DNA from: Desulfovibrio mangrovi
GTDB taxonomy: Bacteria; Desulfobacterota; Desulfovibrionia; Desulfovibrionales; Desulfovibrionaceae
Length of the DNA: 64,000 bases
Reading direction: 5' to 3'
Assembly (NCBI RefSeq): GCF_026230175.1
Contig: NZ_CP104208.1
Location: forward strand, 62,001-126,000
Shown piece after piece: positions 1 through 9,811 of this stretch (position 1 is its first letter; every line of letters starts with the position of its first letter). The position numbers and the translations under genes are program-made. The notes under the pieces were generated by a model, which saw nothing but the letters and a program-made list of their open reading frames with translations, did no database searches and was not told the origin of the DNA.

Positions 1-1
1 T

Positions 2-415
2 GAGGAAGAACTGGAGCGGCTGGAGACGGAGGTTCGTACTGATTTCGGCATGGGGCTTACCTTTTTCAGGACCGGCAATACCCGAAAAGCCTTGGAAATT
101 TTCAACGCCATACCCGATATGGATGTGGACTGGCAGCCGGAACACAAGCACATGTTCTCGGAATTTGGCACGGGATTGCGTAAAACTCGCTTGCTTGATG
201 TGGCTCTTAAGCATTATTTCAAGGCGTTGGAGCTTGCACCAAAGGATGAGAACCTGCACCACAACATTGCTCGTGTGTTCTACGAGCAGAACAAATACGA
301 TAGTTGCAAGGAATGGTTGGAAAAATCCCTGCAGATTAATCCGCAGCTTGTTCCTTCCAAACAATTCCTGAGCTTTCTGCACAAGTCGGGAAAACTGCCT
401 TCCTACCAATTCTGA
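2..415 (+). CDS. TPR-repeat protein, 5' end outside window
   Basis: The frame is open from the first complete codon at base 2, so the true start lies to the left and the visible 137 codons are the C-terminal part. The residues form helical TPR-like pairs, including a run with ALKHYFKALELAPKDENLHHN that is followed by a second helix pair and a short C-terminal extension. It is clearly paralogous to the C-terminal 115 or so residues of the next gene, which shares the EHKHMFSEFGTGLRK/AHKHVFTDFGISLRK block and the NPxLxPSxxF end. TPR domains usually mediate protein contacts. No enzymatic motif is visible and the partner is unknown. Confidence 0.75.
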   Translation, partial: EEELERLETEVRTDFGMGLTFFRTGNTRKALEIFNAIPDMDVDWQPEHKHMFSEFGTGLRKTRLLDVALKHYFKALELAPKDENLHHNIARVFYEQNKYDSCKEWLEKSLQINPQLVPSKQFLSFLHKSGKLPSYQF

Positions 416-436
416 TCTGCGATTCCGGCGTGATGC

Positions 437-1384
437 ATGCGCCGGTCGGGAGAACGCGTTTTGGAAATAGACAACTTTCGTGGCGTTTATTCCTCCCGGG
501 AAACAGACCACACTTCTCAGACTCCTGGTGCGACCAGAACGCGGAAGCGTTACTGGCTGGTATGGGACGATACGGACGAGACCGTTCTCGTGCAGCCGCT
601 TTCCGCTTCGCTGGAACCTTCCGGCGTCAAGCGCATTATACCCGTTGAGGATCTCGATACTCTTTACGTGGAAGAGCCCTCCGTGGTTCCCTCCTTTTCC
701 CAGCCCCATCTGACCGAGCCTGACGGCTGGGAGAGGATTACCGCTGCTTCCGTGCCGGATTCGGGGGTGGAAGGGATCGACGGCGAAGGAGAACGCGCCT
801 CCGGCGATGATGTCATGAAGCTTCCCCGCGAGGTGCGGCGTCAGGCCATAGATCTTGATGATACCGGTTTTCTTGCGGGGCTGGAGGAAGAGACGCCTGC
901 AAGCGGAACGGACGATGCCTTCATTACCGGACGAGATGCCCGCCGTCAGCCTGCTGCCCCTGCCGATGCCGCAGCAGATGAGAAGGAACGAGAACTGCGT
1001 GCTGCTTTCGGCCTGGCGCTTATGGAGTTCAAGCGCGGCAACCGTGCCAAGGCGCTTCGTCTGTTTGAGGATTTGACGAAAGAGAGCGGGCTGGTTACCG
1101 CACACAAGCATGTGTTCACGGATTTCGGCATCAGCTTGCGCAAGAGCAAGCTTTTGGATATGGCGCTGAAGCATCATCTGAAGGCCGTTGCATTGAGCCA
1201 TGATGATGAGAATGCGTACCATAATGTCGCCCGGATATACTACGAACTTGGTGACATGGATAATGCTCTACGCTATCTGCAGAAGTCTCTGGAATTGAAC
1301 CCGTCCCTGATCCCCTCTGAACGGTTCATGCGTTTCATCCGCAGGAAACAGAAAGGTGACAGGACCTTGAAGCTCGACATGTGA
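437..1384 (+). CDS. TPR-repeat protein with N-terminal extension
   Basis: This is a 315-residue protein whose last 120 residues are TPR-like and closely match the preceding gene. The first 190 residues are low in helix-forming repeats: residues 30-75 contain KRYWLVWDD and VQPLSASLEPSGVKRIIP and look like a small folded unit that I do not recognise, followed by an acidic linker. It lies 21 bases after the upstream paralogue and 22 bases before the AMIN gene, so the three are probably cotranscribed. The ATG at 437 has no good ribosome site. A TTG at 461, preceded by GGGAGA, is a plausible alternative start. Function is unknown. Confidence 0.7.
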   Translation: MRRSGERVLEIDNFRGVYSSRETDHTSQTPGATRTRKRYWLVWDDTDETVLVQPLSASLEPSGVKRIIPVEDLDTLYVEEPSVVPSFSQPHLTEPDGWERITAASVPDSGVEGIDGEGERASGDDVMKLPREVRRQAIDLDDTGFLAGLEEETPASGTDDAFITGRDARRQPAAPADAAADEKERELRAAFGLALMEFKRGNRAKALRLFEDLTKESGLVTAHKHVFTDFGISLRKSKLLDMALKHHLKAVALSHDDENAYHNVARIYYELGDMDNALRYLQKSLELNPSLIPSERFMRFIRRKQKGDRTLKLDM

Positions 1385-1406
1385 TTAACGCGTAAACGAG
1401 GCATAG

Positions 1407-2240
1407 ATGAATAAGAATGTCGCCATGCTCATCCTTTCCGTGGTGCTGCTGGCAATGATTCTGATTGTTTTGAACCAGTGGGCGTTTGGTCCCGCTTCCG
1501 CGCCGCAGGGCGGTGCGGAGTTTTCCGACATCCTGAAGAAGTCTCCTGTGGTCAAGGTGCCGTCGGATGCTCCCGGCGTGCGCATTCCTGTGGGCAACCA
1601 GTCTGAAGCCGAGCCTGCGCCTGTTGTGCAGCCCGGGGCACAGGATGTGTCTGATGTGCCTGCCGCAAGTGATGCGCCGTCTGCTCCTGCTGCCATTGGA
1701 GCGGGACAGGCGCAAGACGCAGTGCAGTCTGCGCAGGTGAAATCCGAGCCCGCAGCTGTGGAACAGGTGCGTCCTGAGCCGCTGCAGCCTGCTCCGGTGA
1801 AGCCCGCAGTTCCCGCGAAGAAGGAGAGCGTGCAGGCCGTTGCCGCCCCCAAGGTCAAGGAAAGCGCAAAGAAGCCTGAGCCAGTGAAAGCTGCTCCGGT
1901 TCCTGTCAAATCTGCTCCTGTCAAACCTGCCGTGAATGCGCTGCAGTCCATTGTCTTTACTGCCAGCGGTAATACCGGTGTGCTGGAAGTTGTCGCGGCG
2001 GGTGCCTTTGACTACAAGGTGTTCTCGCTTAAGCAGCCGCAGCGTGTGGTCATCGACCTGAACGGCAATTTCGAGAAGCTGGCAGTGCCTTCCGTCAAGT
2101 CCAATGCGCTTGTTACGGGGGTACGGCTCGCCCGTCATGAAAAGAGTGTGCGTATCGTCATGGATATTGCCGGAACAGCCCCCCGCAGTTGGGATGCCCT
2201 GCAGGCGAAGAGCAATACGCTACGCGTGAAATTGAAGTAG
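1407..2240 (+). CDS. Membrane-anchored AMIN-domain protein
   Basis: The protein has 277 residues. Residues 5-23 form an uncleaved-looking hydrophobic anchor, residues 30-185 are an Ala/Pro/Val/Lys-rich linker, and the last 85 residues form an AMIN-like domain (VFSLKQPQRVVIDLNG, then VRLARHEKSVRIVMDIAG). AMIN domains in other bacteria target peptidoglycan amidases and secretins to the periplasm, so a periplasmic envelope-binding role is likely (inference). No amidase or secretin domain is attached. A GAGG ribosome site lies 6-7 bases before the ATG. It probably ends the TPR operon, because a strong terminator follows. Confidence 0.75.
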   Translation: MNKNVAMLILSVVLLAMILIVLNQWAFGPASAPQGGAEFSDILKKSPVVKVPSDAPGVRIPVGNQSEAEPAPVVQPGAQDVSDVPAASDAPSAPAAIGAGQAQDAVQSAQVKSEPAAVEQVRPEPLQPAPVKPAVPAKKESVQAVAAPKVKESAKKPEPVKAAPVPVKSAPVKPAVNALQSIVFTASGNTGVLEVVAAGAFDYKVFSLKQPQRVVIDLNGNFEKLAVPSVKSNALVTGVRLARHEKSVRIVMDIAGTAPRSWDALQAKSNTLRVKLK

Positions 2241-2259
2241 GCTGTTGGACAGCAAGCAT

Positions 2260-2292
2260 AAAAAAAACGAGGCCCCAAGGCCTCGTTTTTTT
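2260..2292. terminator. Bidirectional terminator between AMIN gene and copper chaperone
   Basis: A perfect 9-bp stem, AACGAGGCC/GGCCTCGTT, with a four-base loop is flanked by an A-run on the left and a T-run on the right. It can therefore end transcription of the plus-strand AMIN operon and of the convergent minus-strand gene. Confidence 0.85.
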
Positions 2293-2309
2293 GTTGGTTG
2301 AGCCATTTT

Positions 2310-2510
2310 CTATTCGGGAACATCAAAACCGATGTTTTCAATGGCTGCGCGAATGGCATTGACGTCCACGGGGGCGTTTTCCGTCCACGTTGCTTCGCCC
2401 TTCAGCAGATCCACGTTCACGGAGGCAACGCCGGGGACTTTGGAAACGGCTTCGGTGACGGAAGCCTTGCAATGGTTGCAGGTCATGCCTTGTACTTTGA
2501 TGCTGGGCAT
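2310..2510 (-). CDS. copZ: Copper chaperone, CopZ-like HMA protein
   Basis: A 66-residue single heavy-metal-associated domain carries the metal site GMTCNHC at residues 8-14 (two cysteines), followed by the usual [12 protein letters not shown] helix. Proteins of this type carry Cu(I) in the cytosol and deliver it to CopA ATPases. The start at 2510 is chosen because GGAGA lies 8 bases upstream and it gives the normal family length; an upstream in-frame extension to 2585 has no support. It is divergent from the copper ATPase gene, which fits a shared copper-responsive control region, although I could not pick out an operator. Confidence 0.85.
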   Translation of the reverse strand: MPSIKVQGMTCNHCKASVTEAVSKVPGVASVNVDLLKGEATWTENAPVDVNAIRAAIENIGFDVPE

Positions 2511-2678
2511 GGTGGTATCTCCATTGTTAGTGGTTGTCTTTTCAGAGTTGTTCCTTATTGTATGTACTGGGAACTGATTAGGCAAGCAGTCCCGATAATT
2601 CGTTATTTCTGTCGCGCATCATGGTTCGGTTTGCTCCGTATGATGTACGGCGACCCTTCAGCAGAAACGGACGTGATT

Positions 2679-5303
2679 ATGAGTGAAAAGGAATCCGGAA
2701 CTCCACCGCCACAGGTGCAGGATGCCGTTGCAACAGACCGGAAAGGTGGCAGAACTGTGCGTATGCCTGTTCGGGGCATGACCTGTGCCGTATGTGCCGG
2801 GCGGATCGAAAAGGTTGTGGGCAGAATGGAAGGGGTGGATTCGGCGAGCGTCAATCTGGCCTCGGAACTGCTTGATGTGCGATTTGATCCTTCTGTCCTG
2901 ACCCCGGAAGCCATTGCCGAGCGGGTGCGCTCTATAGGCTTTGAGGCGCTTCCGCCTGCTCCGTCCGTATCGGAAGGCGAATCCGACGTTTTGCGTTTCG
3001 GCATTCGGGGTATGCACTGCGCCGCCTGTTCCACCCGTATCGAGAAGGTTGTGGGCAAGATGGAGGGCGTGGAAAGTGCCGAGGTCAGTCTGGCAACGGA
3101 TTACGCCACTGTCCGTCTCGGCTCGGGTGTATCGCATCGCGACATGATAGACTCCATCGTGCAGCGGGTTGCAGCCTTGGGCTTTGAAGCCGAGCACATT
3201 GCCGAAGGGCAGGATGATGCTGGCTCCCTGTGGGAACTGCAGCAGGAAGAAACCAGAAACCGGCTTGCACTCATGCGCGCGCGCCTTGTGCCGGCATTTC
3301 TCTTCGCGCTGCCGCTTCTTGTCCTCTCCATGGGCGAGATGGTCGGATTGCCTATGCCGCAGGCGATTTCCCCGCATCATGCTCCGTTGACCTATGCACT
3401 CGTACAGTTGGCGCTGGTGCTGCCCGTCATGTGGTCCGGCAGGGATTTTTATCGTATCGGCTTCCGTAATCTGGCGCAGCGTGCGCCGAACATGGATTCC
3501 CTTATCGCCGTGGGTACCGGAGCCGCCTTCATCTACAGTCTGTGGAACACCGTTGAAATTGCATGGCTCGGACCGCACGCGGAACGCAGCATGCAACTGG
3601 TTATGGACCTGTACTATGAATCCGCAGCTGTGCTGATTGCTCTGGTTTCCCTCGGGAAGTATTTTGAAACCCGTTCGCGTGCCCACACCTCCGATGCCAT
3701 CCGCGGGCTCATGGAGCTGACGCCGGATACGGCCACCCTGCTCAAGGATGGCGAGCAGACGGTTATTCCCGTATCGCAGGTGCATAAGGGCGACATGCTG
3801 CTGGTCAAGCCGGGAGAGCGTATCCCTGTTGACGGTACGGTACTTGAGGGGCGTTCAAGCGTTGATGAATCCATGCTGACTGGTGAGTCCATGCCTGTTT
3901 CCAAGGATGTCGGGGAAACGGTTGCAGGCGGCACCATGAACAGGAACGGTGCGCTGACCATCCGTGTGGATCGCACGGGTGGTGATACCGTTCTGGCACG
4001 CATTATCCGGTTGGTGCAGGATGCGCAGGGCTCCAAGGCTCCCATCGCCAACCTTGCCGACAGGGTGAGCCTGTATTTCGTTCCAGTGGTCATGGGACTG
4101 GCATTGCTTTCCGGCATTGCGTGGTTCTCCAGCGGGGCGGACTTCACATTTTCCCTGCGCATTTTCATATCCGTCATGGTTATTGCTTGCCCCTGCGCCA
4201 TGGGCTTGGCCACGCCTACGTCCATCATGGTCGGTACCGGGCGCGGAGCGCAGTTCGGCGTGCTGATCAAGAACGGAGCCGCGCTTGAAGCGGCTGGCTC
4301 CGTGCAGACGCTGGTCTTTGACAAGACAGGCACGCTGACCCGAGGTATGCCGGAACTGGTGGAGGTTGTGGCTCTGGCTGATATGCCGGAAACACAGGTG
4401 TTGCGCTATGCCGCCTCGCTTGAATCCGTTTCCGAGCATCCGTTGGCGGAAGCAGTAGTTCACGGCGCTGCCGCGAGAGGGGCTGCACCTGTTTCCGTGC
4501 AGGATTTTCAGTCCGTGACGGGCAAGGGCGTGCAGGGCGTGGTCGATGGGATGCTGGTCCGGGTGGGCAACGCCAGTTTTGTGCTGTCCGATATTTCCGG
4601 AAATTCGAAGAATGCCGAAGTACTGCGTGCCGGAGAAATCATGGCTGCACAGGCGGAATTGGGGCGCACCCCCCTTCTTGTTTCCATAAGGGATATGAAT
4701 GCCGCCCCGCAGACCGCGAGGGCAGTGGCCGTGCTGGCCATTGCCGACCGGCTGAAGGATGAGGCGCCTGAGATGGTGCGCAGGCTTGAAGCCATGGGCA
4801 TTTCCGTGGTCATGCTGACCGGCGACAACGAGCGGACGGCCCGGGCGGTGGCTGCGCAGGCGGGAATCAGGAATGTGATTGCCGAAGTTATGCCTGATCA
4901 GAAGGACGGCACCGTTGCATCGCTGCAGGCTGAGGGAAAGATTGTCGGCATGGTCGGGGACGGTATCAATGACGCTCCGGCCCTTGCGCGTGCGGATGTT
5001 GGCATAGCCATGGGCACGGGCATAGACGTGGCCGTGGAGGCGGGGGACATTGTGCTGATGAAGGGCAGCCTGGATGGCGTACTCACCGCCATAGCCCTGA
5101 GCCGGGCTACGGTGGCCAACATCAGGCAGAATCTGTTCTGGGCCTTCGGGTACAACGTGTTGGGTATCCCTGTGGCCATGGGGCTTGTGTATGCCCTGTT
5201 TGATGGTCCCACCCTGTCGCCGATGATTGCAGGTGGTGCCATGGCCATGAGTTCCGTTTCTGTTGTGACCAACGCCCTGCGGTTAAGGTTCTTCAAGCCC
5301 TGA
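2679..5303 (+). CDS. copA: Copper-translocating P1B-type ATPase
   Basis: From this start the protein has 874 residues. There are two N-terminal HMA domains (GMTCAVC near residue 33, GMHCAAC near 111), then the P-type ATPase core: TGES in the actuator domain near 401, the membrane metal site CPC near 504, the phosphorylation motif DKTGTLT near 548, SEHP near 586 and GDGINDAP near 761. The CPC motif and tandem HMA domains indicate Cu(I) export from the cytosol. The neighbouring chaperone gene supports this. The start is uncertain: ATG codons at 2640 and 2643 are also in frame and none has a strong ribosome site. Confidence 0.9.
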   Translation: MSEKESGTPPPQVQDAVATDRKGGRTVRMPVRGMTCAVCAGRIEKVVGRMEGVDSASVNLASELLDVRFDPSVLTPEAIAERVRSIGFEALPPAPSVSEGESDVLRFGIRGMHCAACSTRIEKVVGKMEGVESAEVSLATDYATVRLGSGVSHRDMIDSIVQRVAALGFEAEHIAEGQDDAGSLWELQQEETRNRLALMRARLVPAFLFALPLLVLSMGEMVGLPMPQAISPHHAPLTYALVQLALVLPVMWSGRDFYRIGFRNLAQRAPNMDSLIAVGTGAAFIYSLWNTVEIAWLGPHAERSMQLVMDLYYESAAVLIALVSLGKYFETRSRAHTSDAIRGLMELTPDTATLLKDGEQTVIPVSQVHKGDMLLVKPGERIPVDGTVLEGRSSVDESMLTGESMPVSKDVGETVAGGTMNRNGALTIRVDRTGGDTVLARIIRLVQDAQGSKAPIANLADRVSLYFVPVVMGLALLSGIAWFSSGADFTFSLRIFISVMVIACPCAMGLATPTSIMVGTGRGAQFGVLIKNGAALEAAGSVQTLVFDKTGTLTRGMPELVEVVALADMPETQVLRYAASLESVSEHPLAEAVVHGAAARGAAPVSVQDFQSVTGKGVQGVVDGMLVRVGNASFVLSDISGNSKNAEVLRAGEIMAAQAELGRTPLLVSIRDMNAAPQTARAVAVLAIADRLKDEAPEMVRRLEAMGISVVMLTGDNERTARAVAAQAGIRNVIAEVMPDQKDGTVASLQAEGKIVGMVGDGINDAPALARADVGIAMGTGIDVAVEAGDIVLMKGSLDGVLTAIALSRATVANIRQNLFWAFGYNVLGIPVAMGLVYALFDGPTLSPMIAGGAMAMSSVSVVTNALRLRFFKP

Positions 5304-5339
5304 GAGCAGGGGAGTCCCGCAGAGGTGGCATATTAAAAG

Positions 5340-5371
5340 AAAAGCCCCGCCATTCCGGCGGGGCTTTTGTG
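5340..5371. terminator. Bidirectional terminator after copA
   Basis: A 12-bp stem, AAAAGCCCCGCC/GGCGGGGCTTTT, with a five-base loop lies between the convergent copA gene and the small minus-strand gene. It has T-rich ends in both directions. Confidence 0.85.
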
Positions 5372-5388
5372 TTTTCTACGAGTGCTGC

Positions 5389-5811
5389 TCAGTATTGCTT
5401 GATATATTCGTCCAGACTTTCGGCAGAGCAGTTCTTGCTGACCCAGAAAGCCGCTGCCCAGACCATGAGGGCGGTTGCCTGTGTGTCGTCCAGCCGTTTC
5501 AGCTTCGCTTCCAGACTCGTCTTGCTGGCACCGTGCTTGAGGTGCAGATTCTGCACTTCGCAGGCGTCTCGCGTGCGCAGAAGGAGGTAGTCCAGCCGGG
5601 TGTTTTCAGGAAGAAGCTTGATGTCCTTGTGGGCTTCGACGATGGTCTTTAGTTCCGGAGCAGAAAACTGGCTTTTAATCTGCATGGTTGCGCGGAAGAA
5701 TGTGTCTACCGCCCAAGGCAGGATGAACTCCGCGCCGGCGCTCTTGGTGCGGAAATAATCTTTCAGCCACTTCTCCTGATCGTTGGTGATCCGTGCAGCA
5801 ACTTGTGGCAT
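5389..5811 (-). CDS. Conserved-looking hypothetical protein, about 140 aa
   Basis: I do not recognise this protein. The sequence begins MPQVAARITNDQEKWLKDYF, a pattern like the start of ribbon-helix-helix DNA-binding proteins, but the rest is an all-helical region (EFILPWAVDTFFRATMQIK, then a leucine-rich middle) without a known catalytic motif. The start at 5811 has a run of G residues just upstream; an ATG at 5826 and the long ORF start at 5874 are alternatives. It stands alone between two terminators, so it is probably transcribed by itself from the AT-rich region upstream. Confidence 0.6.
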   Translation of the reverse strand: MPQVAARITNDQEKWLKDYFRTKSAGAEFILPWAVDTFFRATMQIKSQFSAPELKTIVEAHKDIKLLPENTRLDYLLLRTRDACEVQNLHLKHGASKTSLEAKLKRLDDTQATALMVWAAAFWVSKNCSAESLDEYIKQY

Positions 5812-6002
5812 TCGCGGGCCCCCCATGCTTATGGGTAGGAAATTCTTAGGAATTTTTCCTCCATGTCCCCCCAAGGGTCATGGTATTTTGCCCAAAGACT
5901 ATACCATATTTTGTTGATACTCAAGAAAGTATCTAGAGTAGGTATCAAATTCGTCAGGAAAATATCATCACAATACTCTACATTTCATCAGCTACAGCAA
6001 AG

Positions 6003-6034
6003 AAAAAGGCCCGTCCAGACAGCTGGGCGGGCCT
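6003..6034 (-). terminator. Terminator of UDP-glucose pyrophosphorylase gene
   Basis: The 11-bp stem GGCCCGTCCAG/CTGGGCGGGCC (one G-U pair) is followed on the minus strand by a T-run. It sits 22 bases beyond the stop codon of the minus-strand gene. Confidence 0.8.
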
Positions 6035-6055
6035 CTGTGGGTACAATATAGCGTG

Positions 6056-7549
6056 CTATTCTATGGTGATATCGTGATCGATCTGCATCCCGGCAGGCAG
6101 GCGCACCGGCATGGCGGAGAAGTTGCGTATGGTTACGTCGCCTATGATGACGATGTCCTTGCCGAAGACCACGTCGCCCTGCACTGTCAGCGACTTGCAT
6201 GCGGCCAGCTTGGGGGCCCCGTGGGGGAAGCGCAGCTCCAGTTTGTCAATGGTGCCATAGTATGCCTTGTCCAGATCAATGACTATGGGCGGCAGCAGGC
6301 GGGCCGGATTGGGGATGAGCGTGGCATCCTTGCGCATGACGAAGCAGTCGGACATGACCGCAAGCAGATCGGAGCAAGTTTTTACGGGCAGGAAACGCTC
6401 GCGGGATGTCACGATGGCCTGCGCGCCGGGGAAGCTGGAGATGGCTGCGCCCATGGCGCTTTCTACCTGAAATACCTTGTCGGAATGCTGGTCGCGCGGG
6501 TTCACGGTCTTGGGGTTCAGAATGATGGGCAGCTTGAGCAGTCCCTGGCGGCGTATGTGGTTCCGCAGCGCTTTCAGATCTATCCAGATGTTGTTGGTGT
6601 TGAACAGGCCGTAGCGTTCAATGTTCTGGAATTTGTCCAGGTCGTCCGCAGGGCACTGCGCCAGTTCGCGGAGAATGAGACTGCCATCGGGCTTGCGGGC
6701 AAGATGACCGCCCTTGCGGTCGGAAACTGTGCGCGGGGCCGCTTCAATCAGGAAGGGAATGCCCTCTTCGGCAATGTAGCCGAGAATGCGCATGTCCAGT
6801 GTTGCCCCGAGGTTGTCGGAGTTGGAAATGAAGGCGTAGCGTCTGCCTTCATCAAGCAGTCTGTCGAGTAGTCCGGAAAGGGCGAGAGCGGAATACAGGT
6901 CGCCATGGCCGGGAGGATTCCACTCGTGGCCTCGGTTCTCAGGGTATTCTGCGGGCCGCAGGGTGGCGCGGTTCACCTTGGGGAATTTGTGCTGCATGAA
7001 GCAGTTGGGGATCACATGCTCCGCATCAAGATTGCGCAGAGCCTCGGCGGTATCTGCGTCCGTACTGAAGCTGTTCATGAGCGCGAGCGGGACGTCCGTT
7101 TCGCAGGCATCCCTCAGGGCAAGCGTCTGGCGGACGATGATTTCCAGAAATGACCGGCCGCTGCGTACAGGAATGAGAGATTTTGCATAGGTCATGCCCA
7201 TGCTGGTGCCAAGGCCGCCGTTCAGTTTGATGACAACGGCACGGGCAGCTTCCTCCATGCCCCTGTCGGCATAGCGTTCAAGCGCAGTGATGCTTGGCAG
7301 GTCTTCCGCGCCAATGGGATTGATTTCCGAATCGGGGATCAGCCCTGTGTGATTGTTGACGATTTCGTCGTAGTAGGCCGCAAAGAGCGCTATGAGTTGG
7401 TGCGGCAATCCGTGCTCGGTCATTTTTTGTGCAAACAGCGCGAACGGATTATCGTCTTTCCCCTGAACCAAGGCTGCCTCCGTGTGGGAGTAGCGCGTGT
7501 GCATGTGGGGATTGGGCCGGTTGTGCGTTCCTGTAACGCTTTGGCTCAT
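6056..7549 (-). CDS. UTP--glucose-1-phosphate uridylyltransferase, eukaryote-type (UDPGP family)
   Basis: This 497-residue protein belongs to the UDPGP family of nucleotidyltransferases found in eukaryotes and some bacteria, and is not of the short GalU type. The nucleotide-binding loop KLNGGLGTSMGMTYAKS appears about 110 residues in, and other family blocks follow (LMNSFSTDADT, HGDLYSALALSGLLD, ISNSDNLGATLD). The C-terminal part is a left-handed beta-helix-like region (VQGDVVFGKDIVIIGDVTIRN). It should make UDP-glucose from UTP and glucose-1-phosphate for polysaccharide or lipopolysaccharide synthesis. The start at 7549 has GGAGAG at normal spacing; the longer frame to 7624 is not needed. 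Confidence 0.85.
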   Translation of the reverse strand: MSQSVTGTHNRPNPHMHTRYSHTEAALVQGKDDNPFALFAQKMTEHGLPHQLIALFAAYYDEIVNNHTGLIPDSEINPIGAEDLPSITALERYADRGMEEAARAVVIKLNGGLGTSMGMTYAKSLIPVRSGRSFLEIIVRQTLALRDACETDVPLALMNSFSTDADTAEALRNLDAEHVIPNCFMQHKFPKVNRATLRPAEYPENRGHEWNPPGHGDLYSALALSGLLDRLLDEGRRYAFISNSDNLGATLDMRILGYIAEEGIPFLIEAAPRTVSDRKGGHLARKPDGSLILRELAQCPADDLDKFQNIERYGLFNTNNIWIDLKALRNHIRRQGLLKLPIILNPKTVNPRDQHSDKVFQVESAMGAAISSFPGAQAIVTSRERFLPVKTCSDLLAVMSDCFVMRKDATLIPNPARLLPPIVIDLDKAYYGTIDKLELRFPHGAPKLAACKSLTVQGDVVFGKDIVIIGDVTIRNFSAMPVRLPAGMQIDHDITIE

Positions 7550-7777
7550 AGTGCTCTCCATGTATGAGAGTTGCATGTTAATGCACATTACCGGAGTAAT
7601 GTGACGAACAAGCTGCGTTTCCACGACGTCTTGCTGCCCGGAATGATGTGCAAAAACCGTTCCCTGCAGGGGGGAGCAGAAGGAACGGATGGGGCTGGCT
7701 CGTTGGCCTTCTCGGCAAGGATTAATTCAATACCACGTCTGAGATTGCATGGATGTTATATTTCCGTTCTGCCCATG

Positions 7778-7807
7778 AAAAAAGAAGGCGGCCTTAGGGC
7801 CGCCTTC
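7778..7807 (-). terminator. Terminator of ubiD-family gene
   Basis: A perfect stem, GAAGGCGGCC/GGCCGCCTTC, with a four-base loop is followed on the minus strand by a run of T. It lies 25 bases past the stop codon of the UbiD-family gene. Confidence 0.85.
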
Positions 7808-7831
7808 AAAATGATCAGCAGGCGGAACCGG

Positions 7832-9676
7832 TTACAGGATTCCATGCAGACAACCGCCCTTGGCGGCAAGTCTGTCCACTTTTTCCGTAATGGCCGGATC
7901 TTCCTCCAAGGCCGGAGCGTGGAATGATTTGAGGCGGGCGTCAATGATGACAGGGCCTCTGCAGCCCCAGTGCTTGCAGTGGGTAAAAGCGCCGGCACCG
8001 TACATGTCGGTGGCCGGGTCTGAACGGGTGAACGTGACCCACAGGAAATTGTCCCAATCCTTGGCCGTGAAATCGGCGTCGTCCGCCACAACGAAGAGGG
8101 GCAGGGGCGAGAGATCCGCAGACTGGTTCTGCAGATGCTCGGCCAGTTGGAACATGGCATCTTCGTGCTCGTCGCGAGCCGCAGTATGCTTGGGCCCTTG
8201 CAGAACGATGACACCGGGGGCGAAGACGCGGGGGGCGCTGAAGCCGTCCGGCAGCGTAAAGCCTGAAGGCAGGCTGTTCCCCAGTGAGCGTTTTTTGGGG
8301 CCGCAGGCTGCCCAGATGAGCTTGGAGCCCTGGTTCAGACTGATGCCTGTGTAATCGAGCGTGTCTATGGTCGTACGCGTGATGAAGTGCAGATCCCGTT
8401 CAAAGTCCGTACGCTCCAGCATGTGCGTCAGGAATTCCCTGAAATTGTGGGTATGCAGCGAGGGATTATCCTCGTGGGCAGCGATGATCACATACTTGGA
8501 CAGGGAGGTCTGAGTATTGCCGAGCAGGGAAAGCCCGCAGGTTATCAGCTCCTGCGGCTGACGTTCCTGTGCGTAGGGAACATAGCGTTCGCTGCCGATG
8601 GCGAGCAGCAGGGGGTGCACGCCCGCCTGGTCCACTGCATGTACTTCCCGCACGCCGTTGAAGACGGTGGGTACGAGATCGGCGGTCAATTCATGGATGA
8701 ATGTGCCGAAGACCGTGTCCTCCTGCGGGGGGCGGCCCACCGTGGTGAAGGGCCATACGGCATCGTTGCGGTTGTAGACCGCGTCCACGCGCATGAGGGG
8801 GAAGTCGTGGGCGAGGCTGTAGTATCCCAGATGGTCGCCGAACGGTCCTTCCGGCTTCTGCTCGCCCGGATGAACCGTGCCGCAGATGCAGAAGTCCGCT
8901 TCGGCGAGGATGGGAAGCTGGCCCTTGCGCTCAATCATGGGAATGCGGAATCCGGCCAGCGCGCCGCCGAACAGGATTTCGGCAATGCCTTCCGGCAGGG
9001 GCATGATGGCTGCAAGCGTCATGGAGGGCGGGCCGCCCACGAACACGTTTACCTTGAGCGGTTCGCCCCGGCGCAGGGCTTCTGCGTGATGGTAGCCGAT
9101 GCCGCGATGAATCTGGTAATGCAGGCCCACTTCCTTGTCCGGTTCAAAATTGGGACCGGTCAGCTGTACACGGTACATGCCGATGTTGGATTTCATGAAG
9201 CCGGGGGAGTCCGGGCTTTCCGTGTACACCTGCGGCAGTGTCACGTAGCCGCCGCCGTCCATGGGCCAGGAATGCAGCTGAGGCAGCTTGGTCACAGAGG
9301 TGGTGTTGTCCAACACGGGGCCGGTTTTCACCTTCTTGGGCAAGGTGGACCAGAGGGCTCGCGGAACTCCGGCGTAATGCCACGGCTGCTTGAAAAAGTC
9401 GAACGGATTGACCTTGAGTTTGAACAGGCCTTCCAGCGCGCGCAGGGAGTCGCGGAATATCCAGCGGGTGCGTTCCAGTGTGCCGAATACGTTGCACACC
9501 ATGGGAAAGGCCGTGCCCTTGACCCGGGTGAAGAGTATGGCCGGTGCTTCTGCGCGGTAGGCCCGACGCTGAATCTCGGCCACTTCAAGATATGGATCGA
9601 CCTCTTCCGTCACTCTGACGAGCTGGCCAGTCCGTTCAAGGTCTGCCAGCAATTGCTGCATATTCTGATATCGCAC
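7832..9676 (-). CDS. UbiD-family prenyl-FMN-dependent decarboxylase
   Basis: The 614-residue protein covers a whole UbiD protein. The signature EGPFGDHLGYYS is at residues 276-287 and includes the conserved acidic residues of the active site; NIGMYRVQLTGP and GIGYHHAEALRRGEPLKV are further family blocks. UbiD enzymes decarboxylate aromatic or unsaturated acids with prenylated FMN made by UbiX; the UbiX gene is not in this window. A role in menaquinone synthesis, possibly in the futalosine route, is plausible for this group, but the substrate cannot be read from sequence. The start is a GTG with AAGGATT at good spacing. Confidence 0.85.
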   Translation of the reverse strand: MRYQNMQQLLADLERTGQLVRVTEEVDPYLEVAEIQRRAYRAEAPAILFTRVKGTAFPMVCNVFGTLERTRWIFRDSLRALEGLFKLKVNPFDFFKQPWHYAGVPRALWSTLPKKVKTGPVLDNTTSVTKLPQLHSWPMDGGGYVTLPQVYTESPDSPGFMKSNIGMYRVQLTGPNFEPDKEVGLHYQIHRGIGYHHAEALRRGEPLKVNVFVGGPPSMTLAAIMPLPEGIAEILFGGALAGFRIPMIERKGQLPILAEADFCICGTVHPGEQKPEGPFGDHLGYYSLAHDFPLMRVDAVYNRNDAVWPFTTVGRPPQEDTVFGTFIHELTADLVPTVFNGVREVHAVDQAGVHPLLLAIGSERYVPYAQERQPQELITCGLSLLGNTQTSLSKYVIIAAHEDNPSLHTHNFREFLTHMLERTDFERDLHFITRTTIDTLDYTGISLNQGSKLIWAACGPKKRSLGNSLPSGFTLPDGFSAPRVFAPGVIVLQGPKHTAARDEHEDAMFQLAEHLQNQSADLSPLPLFVVADDADFTAKDWDNFLWVTFTRSDPATDMYGAGAFTHCKHWGCRGPVIIDARLKSFHAPALEEDPAITEKVDRLAAKGGCLHGIL

Positions 9677-9811
9677 GATGGGAATCCTTGTTTCTTTTCG
9701 TGTTCGGTAGGCCGCACGCAGGTGCGGCGAATGCGAAACGTGCTGTATTTTGCCTTGAAAGGCAAGCCAAGGAAAGCCCGTGAGGATATTTTTCTGACGG
9801 AGGGAAGGGGG

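Noticed and set aside
2298-2678. Extended N-terminus of the copper ATPase to base 2298
   Set aside because: The extension runs over the divergent chaperone gene and its residues have no family similarity.
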